Source of the DNA: Streptomyces sp. SS1-1
Lineage (GTDB): Bacteria; Actinomycetota; Actinomycetes; Streptomycetales; Streptomycetaceae
NCBI RefSeq assembly: GCF_008973465.1
Contig: NZ_WBXN01000004.1
Coordinates: 6,736,501 to 6,800,500 of the forward strand
Direction of reading: 5' to 3'
DNA: 64,000 nucleotides
Below, in pieces: positions 8,931-16,697 of the stretch (position 1 is the stretch's first letter; every line of letters begins with the position of its first letter). The notes under the pieces are model-generated. The model made no database searches and was not told where the DNA came from. It was given only the letters and a program-made list of their open reading frames with translations. The translations under genes were made by a program, and so were the position numbers.

Positions 8931-9730
8931 AGGTCGCTGTCTGGGACGACGGCGGGCTCATCGGCGTGGAGACCGCGCTCTGGGTGAGGGACCACGGGCA
9001 CGAGGTCGAACTGCTCTCCGCGCCCCACGGTCTCGACTCCTACACACGAGAGGAGATCACGGAAGTCCTGCGGGGCTGCTCCGTGGTGATCGACCTGCTG
9101 TGCCGGCCGTCCCCGGCCATCGGGGCCCTCACCGAGGAGCAGGGATTCGTCATCGACGAGGAGGCCCTGGTCGGTTCATGGGTGCGGTCGACCCGGAAGC
9201 TGCTCCAGGCGGAGACAGCGGCCGGTGTCACCTACCACGTCGCTCTTTCCATGACGGGGGTGGACCGCGCGGCGAGCACAGGGGTCTTCCGAGCCCTCAA
9301 AGCCCGGGAATCGGTGATCCAGCGGTCCGCGACACCGCATCTCGTTCTCCGGTCGACCCAGATGTTCGAGTCGGTCGAGGACATAGCGACTGCCGGCACC
9401 GAGGACTGGATCGTATGGGTGCCACCGGTGGACGTACGTCCGGTGGCTCTGAAGGACGTGGCCATGCTGCTCGCGCACACCGCTGTTTCACGGCCCCGGA
9501 CCGGCGTTCGCGAGATCGCCGGTCCGGAGAGGATCCGCCTGGACGCGTTCGTGCGTGCCGGCCTCGCGGCGAACGCGGAGTACCGCCGTGTGTTCACGGA
9601 CGTCCACAGCCCCTTCTTCGGCACGTGCCTCGGGCCCTCGGACCTTCTTCCCGACGCGAACGCCTTCATCGCGGAGACGACTTACCGGGAGTGGTTCGCC
9701 GGCCGGCCCTCTCCCGGCATCGATTCCTGA
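8927..9730 (+). CDS. NmrA-like NAD(P)-binding protein (atypical SDR)
   Basis: 267 residues. The N-terminal Rossmann strand is degenerate (VAVWDDGGLIGVETALWV in place of GxxGxxG). The order of strands (SVVIDLL, YHVALSMTG, HLVLRSTQMFE) and the late VRPVALKDVAMLL segment match NmrA/YwnB-type proteins, which either reduce small molecules or sense the NAD(P)H ratio. The damaged glycine motif favours a binding role, but this is inference. It overlaps the VOC gene by 4 bases and precedes glcP in the same operon. Confidence 0.75.
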   Translation: MKVAVWDDGGLIGVETALWVRDHGHEVELLSAPHGLDSYTREEITEVLRGCSVVIDLLCRPSPAIGALTEEQGFVIDEEALVGSWVRSTRKLLQAETAAGVTYHVALSMTGVDRAASTGVFRALKARESVIQRSATPHLVLRSTQMFESVEDIATAGTEDWIVWVPPVDVRPVALKDVAMLLAHTAVSRPRTGVREIAGPERIRLDAFVRAGLAANAEYRRVFTDVHSPFFGTCLGPSDLLPDANAFIAETTYREWFAGRPSPGIDS

Positions 9731-9763
9731 CGGACCACGACGCCGTCCTCTCTGGGAGTAGAC

Positions 9764-11182
9764 ATGACCAGCACCTCCGACGTGCGCGGATCCGGACGCG
9801 GGACCGTCCGTCCCGATCATCTCGGGCACGTCGTCTTCGTCACGGCGGCGGCCGCGATGGGCGGCTTTCTCTTCGGCTACGACAGTGCCGTGATCAACGG
9901 GGCCGTCGAGGCCGTACGGGACCGCTACGACGTCGGTTCAGCGGTGCTGGCACAGGTCATCGCCATCGCGCTGATCGGCTGTGCCATCGGTGCCGCGACC
10001 GCCGGGCGCATCGCGGACCGCATCGGGCGGATCCGCTGCATGCGGATCGCGGCCGTGCTGTTCACCGTGAGCGCCGTCGGCTCCGCGCTGCCCGTCGCGC
10101 TGTGGGACCTGGCCATGTGGCGTGTCGTCGGCGGGTTCGCCATCGGCATGGCCTCGGTGATCGGTCCCGCCTACATCGCCGAGGTCTCCCCACCCGCCTA
10201 CCGAGGCCGGCTCGGCTCCTTCCAGCAGGCCGCCATCGTCGTCGGCATCGCCGTGTCACAACTCGTCAACTGGGGTCTGCTGAACGCCGCCGGCGGCGAC
10301 CAGCGCGGTGAGCTGGTCGGCCTGGAGGCCTGGCAGATCATGCTCGGCGTCATGGTCGTCCCGGCGATCCTGTACGGCCTGCTGTCCCTCGCCATCCCCG
10401 AGTCCCCGCGCTTCCTGATCTCGGTCGGCAGGCACGAGCGCGCCCGGACGATCCTCGAAGACGTCGAGGGCGAGGACGTCGACCTCGACGCCCGTATCAC
10501 CGAGATCGAGACGGCGATGCACCGCGAGGACAAGTCCTCCTTCAAGGACCTGCTCGGCGGCAGCCTCCTCTTCGAGCCGATCGTCTGGGTCGGCATCGGC
10601 CTGTCGGTCTTCCAGCAGTTCGTCGGCATCAACGTCGCCTTCTACTACTCCTCGACGCTGTGGCAGTCGGTCGGCGTCGACCCGGCGGACTCCTTCCTCT
10701 ACTCGTTCACGACGTCGATCATCAACATCGTCGGCACCGTCGTCGCGATGGTCTTGGTGGACCGCGTCGGCCGCAAGCCGCTGGCCCTCATCGGCTCGGC
10801 CGGCATGGTGATCGCCCTGGCGCTGGAGGCCTGGGCGTTCTCCTCGGACCTGGTCGATGGCAGGCTTCCGGCCACCCAGGGATGGGTCGCCCTGATCGCC
10901 GCCCACCTGTTCGTCCTGTTCTTCGCCCTGTCCTGGGGCGTGGTCGTATGGGTCCTCCTCGGCGAGATGTTCCCCAACCGGCTGCGCGCCGCCGCGCTGG
11001 GCGTGGCGGCGGCCGCGCAGTGGATCGCCAACTGGGCCATCACGGCGAGCTTCCCGTCGCTGGCCGAGTGGAATCTCTCCGGCACCTACGTGATCTACAC
11101 GATCTTCGCCGCGCTCTCCATCCCCTTCGTCCTGAAGTACGTGAAGGAGACGAAGGGCAAGAAACTGGAGGAGATGGGCTGA
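9764..11182 (+). CDS. glcP: Glucose permease, MFS sugar porter
   Basis: 472 residues with 12 expected membrane helices. Sugar-porter signatures are clear: GGFLFGYDSAVINGA in helix 1, RIADRIGR and VDRVGRKP loops, PESPRFL after helix 6, QQFVGINVAFYYS in helix 7, and a C-terminal KETKGKKLEEMG. From memory it is almost collinear with Streptomyces GlcP, the main glucose/H+ symporter. GGGAG precedes the ATG. Unusually, it is the last gene of an operon with VOC and NmrA-like genes, so this copy may be a second, accessory permease. A perfect hairpin follows. Confidence 0.92.
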   Translation: MTSTSDVRGSGRGTVRPDHLGHVVFVTAAAAMGGFLFGYDSAVINGAVEAVRDRYDVGSAVLAQVIAIALIGCAIGAATAGRIADRIGRIRCMRIAAVLFTVSAVGSALPVALWDLAMWRVVGGFAIGMASVIGPAYIAEVSPPAYRGRLGSFQQAAIVVGIAVSQLVNWGLLNAAGGDQRGELVGLEAWQIMLGVMVVPAILYGLLSLAIPESPRFLISVGRHERARTILEDVEGEDVDLDARITEIETAMHREDKSSFKDLLGGSLLFEPIVWVGIGLSVFQQFVGINVAFYYSSTLWQSVGVDPADSFLYSFTTSIINIVGTVVAMVLVDRVGRKPLALIGSAGMVIALALEAWAFSSDLVDGRLPATQGWVALIAAHLFVLFFALSWGVVVWVLLGEMFPNRLRAAALGVAAAAQWIANWAITASFPSLAEWNLSGTYVIYTIFAALSIPFVLKYVKETKGKKLEEMG

Positions 11183-11238
11183 CCACCCGCCGCACCCACC
11201 CGCCGCACCCACCCGCCCCCGCACTCGGGAGCACGGAC

Positions 11239-11270
11239 GACAGGGCCGGAGCAGCCGCTCCGGCCCTGTC
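11239..11270 (+). terminator. Rho-independent-type hairpin after glcP
   Basis: GACAGGGCCGGAGC (11239-11252) pairs perfectly with GCTCCGGCCCTGTC (11257-11270) around a 4-base loop. The 14-bp GC-rich stem lies 57 bases after the glcP stop. There is no T-tract. Confidence 0.8.
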
Positions 11271-11287
11271 GCCCTGTCGGCTCCGAG

Positions 11288-11327
11288 GGGTGCCACCGAG
11301 TCGCGAAGGGTGCCACCGAGTCGCGAA
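11288..11327. repeat. Two tandem 20-bp direct repeats upstream of the ferritin-like gene
   Basis: A 20-base unit (begins GGGTGCCACC, ends GTCGCGAA) occurs twice in perfect tandem at 11288-11307 and 11308-11327, ending 81 bases before the next start codon. Its placement suits a regulator-binding site. Confidence 0.7.
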
Positions 11328-11408
11328 TGGGGGTGTCACACATGTTTTGTCCGCACGGTCAAAGGTGTGGCTGCGAGAGCCGATCGCGACATCGAAAGAG
11401 AGCCCCCC

Positions 11409-12476
11409 ATGCCCGACCGCCGTACCGACACCTCCGACACGTCTTCCCGGACGGGGATCGAGAACCTGGACGATCTGCGGAGGCATCTGCAGTGGGCCAT
11501 CGAGGTGGAACACTCCACTCTGCCGCCCTACTTGACGGCCCTCTACTCCCTCGATCCCGAGCGCAACGCGGACGCCGCACAACTCGTCGGGGGCGTCTTC
11601 GTCGAGGAGATGGTCCACCTCGCCCTGGCCGCGAACCTGCTCAACGCGGTCGGCGGACAGCCGCGCCTGGACGCACCGCACCTGATGCCTCCTCACCCGC
11701 GCACCATGCCGCACGCGGACCCGTCCATCGAACTGTCCCTGCTGCCGTTCGGACAGGAGGCCCTCACGATGTTCCTCCGTCTCGAGCAGCCGGCACACCC
11801 GGGCGACCCGGCCGAGGGCGACCACTACGAGACCATCGGGCAGTTCTACGCCGCCATCGAGAAGGGGCTCAAGCGCCTGTGCGCCCAGATGGGCGAGGAC
11901 CTCGTCTTCACCGGGGACCTCGCCCGCCAGGTCGCCGGCGGCCCGTTCGCCCACACCGCGGGGCACCTCAGCCCGGTCACCGACCTCGAGTCGGCGCTCG
12001 CCGCGCTGAAGGAGATCGTCGAGCAGGGCGAGGGCGCGGCCCGCACCGACGTCTGGGACGGCGACATCGACCTGTTCCACCCCGAGACCAAGGCGGTCTC
12101 CCACTACTACAGGTTCCAGGAGCTCGCGCTGGGCCGGCGTTACCAGGCAGGCGACACTCCCGAGTCCGGCCCCAGCGGAGACGTGGTGACCGTCGATCCC
12201 ACCGGAATCCGCCCGCTGCGCCCCAACCCGCGACTGGACGATCACCCCGAAGGCAGTGCGATCCGGGTCGCACAGGAAGCGTTCAACGCGACCTACTGCA
12301 CGATGCTGGGGCAGTTGGAGCAGGCGTTCAACGGCAATCCGGCGATGCTCGGCATATCGGTGGGCACGATGTACGCGATCAAGGGGCAGGCGCAGAGCCT
12401 GATGGCCATGCAGGATCAGGAGGGACTCGTCGCGGGGCCGACCTTCGACTACGTCGCACCCGAGGATCGCGCGTAG
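11409..12476 (+). CDS. Ferritin-like domain protein (VioB/iminophenylpyruvate dimer synthase-like)
   Basis: 355 residues. The N-terminal half matches the ferritin-like family related to the VioB/RebD/StaD dimer synthases: LRRHLQWAIEVEHSTLPPYLTALYSL, FVEEMVHLALAANLLNAVGGQP and a later EKGLKRL helix. Glu and EExxH residues could bind a di-iron or haem centre. The C-terminal half has a second helical set (AQEAFNATYCTMLGQLEQAF). Stand-alone members are common in actinobacteria with unknown roles; no indole pathway genes are nearby. The start at 11409 follows GAAAGAGAG. Tandem 20-bp repeats lie upstream. Confidence 0.75.
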   Translation: MPDRRTDTSDTSSRTGIENLDDLRRHLQWAIEVEHSTLPPYLTALYSLDPERNADAAQLVGGVFVEEMVHLALAANLLNAVGGQPRLDAPHLMPPHPRTMPHADPSIELSLLPFGQEALTMFLRLEQPAHPGDPAEGDHYETIGQFYAAIEKGLKRLCAQMGEDLVFTGDLARQVAGGPFAHTAGHLSPVTDLESALAALKEIVEQGEGAARTDVWDGDIDLFHPETKAVSHYYRFQELALGRRYQAGDTPESGPSGDVVTVDPTGIRPLRPNPRLDDHPEGSAIRVAQEAFNATYCTMLGQLEQAFNGNPAMLGISVGTMYAIKGQAQSLMAMQDQEGLVAGPTFDYVAPEDRA

Positions 12477-12499
12477 CACATCCCGGCGGCGCGGCCGGC

Positions 12500-13675
12500 T
12501 CAGGGTTCCCGGCTGCCGCCCCGGGCCGTGAACACGTGCGCACCCACCAGCAGCGACGCGATGACACCGGTGCACAGCACGGTGAACGGCGTGAAGGTGG
12601 TGGCGAGCACGGCGAGAGCCGCGACGGGGGAGAGGACGCCGGCTCCGCGGGACACCTGCGCGGCCCGCCGGTGCAGAAGCCACACACAGGTGATGAAGAG
12701 GGCGACAGGCACCGTGTACGTGGCGGCGGCCTGGACGTCGGTGAGAGCCGTGTGGCCGGTGGCGTGGGCGGCGTTCACCCCGAGCGCCGCTCCCACCGCG
12801 GCCGCGGACGCGAACACCGCGTAATGTCCGTAGCCCCACAACATGGCCGTGGACTGGGCTTTGAGACGGCGCGGGGCGTCCTGCGCGAAGTACAGCCACC
12901 AGAGCGCGAAGACAGTCAGGATGCCCCCCAGGGCGACGGCCGTCACGGATCCGGTCGCCTGGCGGGTGTCCAGGGCGGTGCGGACGGCCAGGCCGGCGGC
13001 CATGACGGATTCGCCGAGCACGATCAGGGTGAACAGTCCGTAGCGCTCGGCTATGTGCTGGGGGTGCCAGGTGGTGCCCTCAGCCCGTTCGGCCCATACC
13101 GGTACGGTGAGTTCGCCCGCGGCGAGGACGGCGAACGAGACGAGACCCGCGTCGTGCGGCAGGCCGAGCCGGACCAGCCAGCCGATCTGCAGCACGAGAA
13201 TGCCCAGGGCGTACCGCAGCGCGGACCTCCGGCGCCGCCGGTCCGTGTATGCGGCGCGCGACCACTGGGTGACCATGGCCAGCCGCATGATGACGTAACC
13301 CCAGGTGATGACCGTGAAGTCGCCGTGCTCCAGCGCCTGTGCGGCTCCGGCCGCCATGACCAGGGCCCCGGTGATCTGGACCAGAGTCAGGACCCGGTAG
13401 GGCACGTCGTCCGTGTCGTACGCGGAGGCGAACCAGGTGAAGTTCATCCACGCCCACCAGATGGCGAAGAAGACGAGCGCGTAACCGAGCAGACCGTGGA
13501 GGGCACGGCCGGTGTGGATCTCGTGCTCGAACGCCGAGGACGTCTGCGCCACGGCGGCGACGAAGCAGAGGTCGAAGAACAGCTCCAGTGCGCTGGCCGT
13601 GCGGTGCTCCTCACCGGCATGCCGGGCGAGCATCGGCCGGTACCAGGCGCTGGACGGGTGGGTTGACTGGCTCAT
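12500..13675 (-). CDS. Low-temperature-requirement A (LtrA) family membrane protein
   Basis: 391 residues with about ten hydrophobic helices. Diagnostic LtrA segments are ALELFFDLCFVAAVAQ near the N-terminus, FFAIWWAWMNFTWFASAYDTDD, and HIAERYGLFTLIVLGESV in the middle. The family was named from Listeria and its transport or enzymatic role is not settled. The ATG at 13675 follows GGGAAG; a GTG further upstream has no ribosome site. It converges with the ferritin-like gene, with 23 bases between the stops. Confidence 0.9.
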   Translation of the reverse strand: MSQSTHPSSAWYRPMLARHAGEEHRTASALELFFDLCFVAAVAQTSSAFEHEIHTGRALHGLLGYALVFFAIWWAWMNFTWFASAYDTDDVPYRVLTLVQITGALVMAAGAAQALEHGDFTVITWGYVIMRLAMVTQWSRAAYTDRRRRRSALRYALGILVLQIGWLVRLGLPHDAGLVSFAVLAAGELTVPVWAERAEGTTWHPQHIAERYGLFTLIVLGESVMAAGLAVRTALDTRQATGSVTAVALGGILTVFALWWLYFAQDAPRRLKAQSTAMLWGYGHYAVFASAAAVGAALGVNAAHATGHTALTDVQAAATYTVPVALFITCVWLLHRRAAQVSRGAGVLSPVAALAVLATTFTPFTVLCTGVIASLLVGAHVFTARGGSREP

Positions 13676-13862
13676 GACTTCCCGGTCTGGGTCGGTGGCG
13701 GTGGCGACGTCCACAGACGGAAAGGGCAGCCATGCGTCGTGATACCCGGCGCTGTGACGGTCCCTGTCCGCTTCGCCACTCGGTACGACCGGGTCCGGTG
13801 CCGATCGGTGACAGCACCCGCTGAGGAAGGGGATCCCTTCGATCCGCTCCGTGCTTCCTCGT

Positions 13863-14564
13863 TCAGCGTGCCGAGCGGTCGCCGGGCTCCGGGTGTTCCA
13901 GGTGCGAGGCCAGGACCGCCGCCTGGACCCGGCGTTGAACGCCGAGTTTGGCCAGGAGGCGGGAGATGTGGTTCTTGACCGTCTTCTCCGAGAGGTAGAG
14001 CTTCTTGCCGATCTCGCGGTTGGTCAGGCCGTCGCCGATCAGGGCCAGGATGTCCCGCTCACGGGGCGACAGGCCCGCCAGCTCCGGGGCGACGGACGGC
14101 GTCTCCACCGGGTCGGCGCGCAGCGAGCGCATCAGCCGGGCCGTCGTCGCCGGGTCCAGCATCGACTGGCCCGAGGCGACCGTGCGTACGGCGGAGATCA
14201 GGTCGGAGCCCCGGATCTGCTTGAGGACATAGCCCGAGGCGCCGGCCATGATGGCGTCCAGCAGGGCCTCCTCGTCGTCGAACGACGTCAGCATCAGGCA
14301 GGCCAGCTCCGGCATCTGGCTGCGCAGCTCCCGGCAGACCGTGATGCCGTCGCCGTCCGGGAGACGGACGTCCAGCACCGCGACGTGCGGGCGCAGCGCC
14401 GGGCCCCGGACGAGCGCGTGTTCGACGGTGTCCGCGTCGCCCACCACCGAGATGTCCGGCTCGGCGTCGAGCAGATCCGTCAGACCCCGGCGCACGACCT
14501 CGTGGTCGTCGAGGAGGAACACGCGGATCGGGTTCTGCTCCGTGAACGTTCCTGGCTCGGTCAT
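13863..14564 (-). CDS. NarL/LuxR response regulator, DevR (DosR)/OsdR-like
   Basis: 233 residues. The receiver domain has DD at 19-20, the phospho-acceptor Asp65 (VAVLDVRLPDGDG), a Thr switch (MLTSFDD) and Lys (YVLKQIRG). The C-terminal HTH is LSPRERDILALIGDGLTNREIG plus LSEKTVKNHISRLLAKLGV. This matches DevR/DosR, which switches on dormancy genes under hypoxia. A DevR-type box lies 88-101 bases upstream, implying autoregulation, and six more boxes sit before other genes of the island. The likely partner is the twin-GAF kinase at 21575-23302. The ATG at 14564 follows GGGAAG. Confidence 0.88.
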   Translation of the reverse strand: MTEPGTFTEQNPIRVFLLDDHEVVRRGLTDLLDAEPDISVVGDADTVEHALVRGPALRPHVAVLDVRLPDGDGITVCRELRSQMPELACLMLTSFDDEEALLDAIMAGASGYVLKQIRGSDLISAVRTVASGQSMLDPATTARLMRSLRADPVETPSVAPELAGLSPRERDILALIGDGLTNREIGKKLYLSEKTVKNHISRLLAKLGVQRRVQAAVLASHLEHPEPGDRSAR

Positions 14565-14651
14565 GACGCTTCCCTGTTCGGACGGCACAACGGAAGCGGC
14601 CGGCCGACCGCCCCTCCTTCCGATCATCGCGCGCCGGGGCCGGACGCACTA

Positions 14652-14665
14652 GGGCCGACCGGCCC
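14652..14665. promoter_or_regulatory. DevR-type box upstream of the response regulator gene
   Basis: GGGCCGACCGGCCC is a 14-base palindrome with the GGGNC-N4-GNCCC layout of the DevR/DosR box, flanked by A and C as in most other copies here. It lies between the cNMP-fold gene and the response regulator gene. Confidence 0.6.
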
Positions 14666-14683
14666 CATCGGCCGCGTCGCCGG

Positions 14684-15148
14684 TCAGACGGCGGTGCCCG
14701 CCCCGTAGGGGGCGTACAGGTCGAGCAGCCGCGCCCGCGCGCAGCGCAGACGGTGGGCGAGGACGTCACCGACCCACTGGGACACGGCCTGGCCGAGCTC
14801 CGGGTCCTCCCGGCACAGCGACCGTACGGTTTCGGCGTCGAACTCGTACGCCCGCACCGGCGTCGTCGCCTCGGCGCCCATGTGCCACACGTGCGGGGAG
14901 AACAGCCAGGACCAGCCGAGGAGTTCGTTGTGCCGCAGGCTCTCGATGACGGCCGGGCGGCGGCCCGGGACCCGCATGCCCAGCTCGACCGTGCCGGTAC
15001 GGATGATCCAGAAGCGGTCGGCCCGTGCGCCCTCCTCGAAGATCCGCGCACCCTGCGGGAAGGAGACCTCGCGGGCGAGCAGCATCAGCCGTTGCCGCTG
15101 CTCCGCGGTCAGGGCGCGCGTCATGCTGGGAGCAGGGGTGATGATCAT
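14684..15148 (-). CDS. Cyclic-nucleotide-binding-fold protein without a DNA-binding domain
   Basis: 154 residues. Residues 15-125 form the Crp/Fnr sensor fold (FPQGARIFEEGARADRFWIIRTGTVELGM, then RHNELLGWSWLFSPHVWHMGAEA). The chain ends soon after the helix that normally dimerises (SQWVGDVLAHRLRCARARLLDLY), so the Crp winged helix is missing. It probably senses a ligand and acts through a partner protein. GGGAGG precedes the ATG. Two clear DevR-type boxes lie 72-85 and 147-160 bases upstream, placing it in the same regulon as the response regulator gene that follows it. Confidence 0.85.
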   Translation of the reverse strand: MIITPAPSMTRALTAEQRQRLMLLAREVSFPQGARIFEEGARADRFWIIRTGTVELGMRVPGRRPAVIESLRHNELLGWSWLFSPHVWHMGAEATTPVRAYEFDAETVRSLCREDPELGQAVSQWVGDVLAHRLRCARARLLDLYAPYGAGTAV

Positions 15149-15219
15149 GGCGTGCCTCCCGACGACGACCAGGGACTTTCCCCACTGTCAGCGTCCGTCC
15201 GCCGCACGTCCGGGCACCA

Positions 15220-15233
15220 GGGCCGTTGGGCCC
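15220..15233. promoter_or_regulatory. DevR-type box, proximal to the cNMP-fold gene
   Basis: GGGCCGTTGGGCCC: half-sites GGGCC and GGCCC separated by 4 bases, 72 bases upstream of the minus-strand start at 15148. A weaker site, GGGCC-N4-GGCTC, follows at 15243-15256. Confidence 0.6.
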
Positions 15234-15294
15234 CATCCCCGCGGGCCGTCCGGCTCCCGTCCCCGCCCGTAGCCCTCCACCGGGTGCTCCGGAA

Positions 15295-15308
15295 GGGCCG
15301 TTGGGCCC
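15295..15308. promoter_or_regulatory. DevR-type box, distal site between cNMP-fold and stress genes
   Basis: The same 14 bases as the site at 15220-15233, exactly 75 bases away, in the divergent gap between the minus-strand cNMP-fold gene and the plus-strand universal stress gene. It could serve either. Confidence 0.6.
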
Positions 15309-15520
15309 CGGACGGCGGACCTTCGGCATCGGGCGCGGCGTCCCGGACACCGCCAGGGTGAGGCACGGCGGACGGCACCGGGGACCGCGCTCGCTCACCA
15401 CAGGCCCCGCCCGTCCGCCGCCCCTGGCTGTGCCGACCGGGGGGAGAGGAGGTGCGGTGGGCCCGGCGCGGCCCACCGCACCGCTCGGCACGGACCGCTT
15501 CAGGAGGGCGAGGGGAGACC

Positions 15521-16372
15521 ATGACGCGCACCGTCACGCTCTGCGTCACCGCCGGCTGCGACGGCTCACCCGGGAGCCGCGCGGCGGCCGCGTGGGCGGC
15601 CCGCGAGGCCGGGATGCTGGGGTTGCCGCTGGTTCTCCTGCACGTCCGGGAGCCGGAGCGTTCCTCCGGTGGCGATCCTGCCCTCGGCGAGACCGCCGGG
15701 CTTCTCCGGTCCCGGCACCCGGGCCTCGACGTCCGCGTCCAGCAGGTCAGCGGACGGCCCGCCGAGGTGCTCGCCGACCTGGCGCGGGACGCCGCACTGC
15801 TCGTCCTCGGCTCCCGCGCCCCCGGCCGTGCCGGCGGACCGCTCGCCGGGTCCGTCGCCCGCGCCGTCCTGGCGCGCACCGACCGCCCGGTCGTCCTCGT
15901 CCGTGAGGGGGCCGGCGCCGGGGAGCCGTCCGCGCCGGTCGTTCTCGGGCTCGACCTCGCGCATCCCGACGCACGGCTGATCGGCTTCGCGTTCGCGGCG
16001 GCCGCCCGGCGTGACACCGTCCTGCGGATCGTGCACGACGGGGACCACCCGCGGGACGGGGACCTGTCCACGCCGTACGGCGCCGTCGCGGCCGTGCCCC
16101 GGCCGGCGTACGGGCCCCGGACCCTGCGCAGGCCCGCCGTGCCGAGCGAGGTCCTGCGGTCCTGGCGGGAGAAGCTCCCGGACGTCCTGGTCGCCGAGGA
16201 GAACCTGTGCGGCACCCCCGCCGCCCACCTGGTCGACCTCTCCCGCGACGCGTCCCTCGTCGTCATCGGCCGCCGGAGCCGCCCGGCCGGGTTCGGGGCG
16301 CGCCTCGGGCCCGTCGCCCACACCGTACTGCACCGGTCCACCGCGCCCGTCGCCGTGGTCCCGCACGACTGA
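15521..16372 (+). CDS. Universal stress protein, tandem UspA domains
   Basis: 283 residues in two Usp halves. The first runs to about 135 (AAAAWAAREAGMLGLPLVLLHV ... LARTDRPVVLVREG). The second runs from about 145 to the end (VIGRRSRPAGFGARLGPVAHTVLHRSTAPVAVVPHD). The G-x2-G-x9-G(S/T) ATP motif is degenerate, so nucleotide binding is uncertain. Tandem Usp proteins are typical members of DevR/OsdR dormancy regulons. GAGGGGAG precedes the ATG at 15521. DevR-type boxes lie about 210-300 bases upstream. Confidence 0.9.
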   Translation: MTRTVTLCVTAGCDGSPGSRAAAAWAAREAGMLGLPLVLLHVREPERSSGGDPALGETAGLLRSRHPGLDVRVQQVSGRPAEVLADLARDAALLVLGSRAPGRAGGPLAGSVARAVLARTDRPVVLVREGAGAGEPSAPVVLGLDLAHPDARLIGFAFAAAARRDTVLRIVHDGDHPRDGDLSTPYGAVAAVPRPAYGPRTLRRPAVPSEVLRSWREKLPDVLVAEENLCGTPAAHLVDLSRDASLVVIGRRSRPAGFGARLGPVAHTVLHRSTAPVAVVPHD

Positions 16373-16409
16373 CCCGGGAACAGCCGCCTCTCGGAGAGGA
16401 GACCTCGTC

Positions 16410-16556
16410 ATGAAGGGGCATCGGCGCGCACGCCCGCGAGGCACGCCCGCCGTGCCCGTCGTCCGGCCGGCCCACGCCATGCCGCACCGATCCGCCCGCC
16501 CGCCCGGTCGCCATCGTGCCCCGGCAGGAGTGAAATGCGAGGACGGGACGGAGTGA
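16410..16556 (+). CDS. Possible small basic peptide, 48 aa
   Basis: An ATG at 16410 follows a strong purine run (GGAGAGGAG, 16395-16403) 6 bases away. It opens a 48-residue frame rich in Arg, Pro and His (MKGHRRARPRGTPAVPVVRP at the start). The stop lies inside a 23-bp tandem repeat array. The strong ribosome site is the main support; composition is otherwise like random GC-rich DNA. It could be a leader peptide for the phosphoketolase gene or not a gene at all. Confidence 0.3.
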   Translation: MKGHRRARPRGTPAVPVVRPAHAMPHRSARPPGRHRAPAGVKCEDGTE

Positions 16557-16620
16557 ATCGCGAGGACGGGCCGGAGTGGATTCGCGAGCACCGGCCCGAT
16601 TGAAACGCGAGGACGGGCGC
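16528..16620. repeat. Four tandem ~23-bp repeats upstream of the phosphoketolase gene
   Basis: Units begin at 16528, 16551, 16574 and 16598 and share GAGTGAA..CGCGAGGACGGG with a few changes each (the third is one base longer). The array ends 77 bases before the phosphoketolase start. The regular spacing of just over two helical turns suggests an iterated protein-binding site. Confidence 0.75.
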
Positions 16621-16697
16621 ACCCGCGCCACAGCACCCCGACCGCCGGACCACCGCACGCGAGCCGAACCGAAGACCACCGACCACGGAGATCTCTC

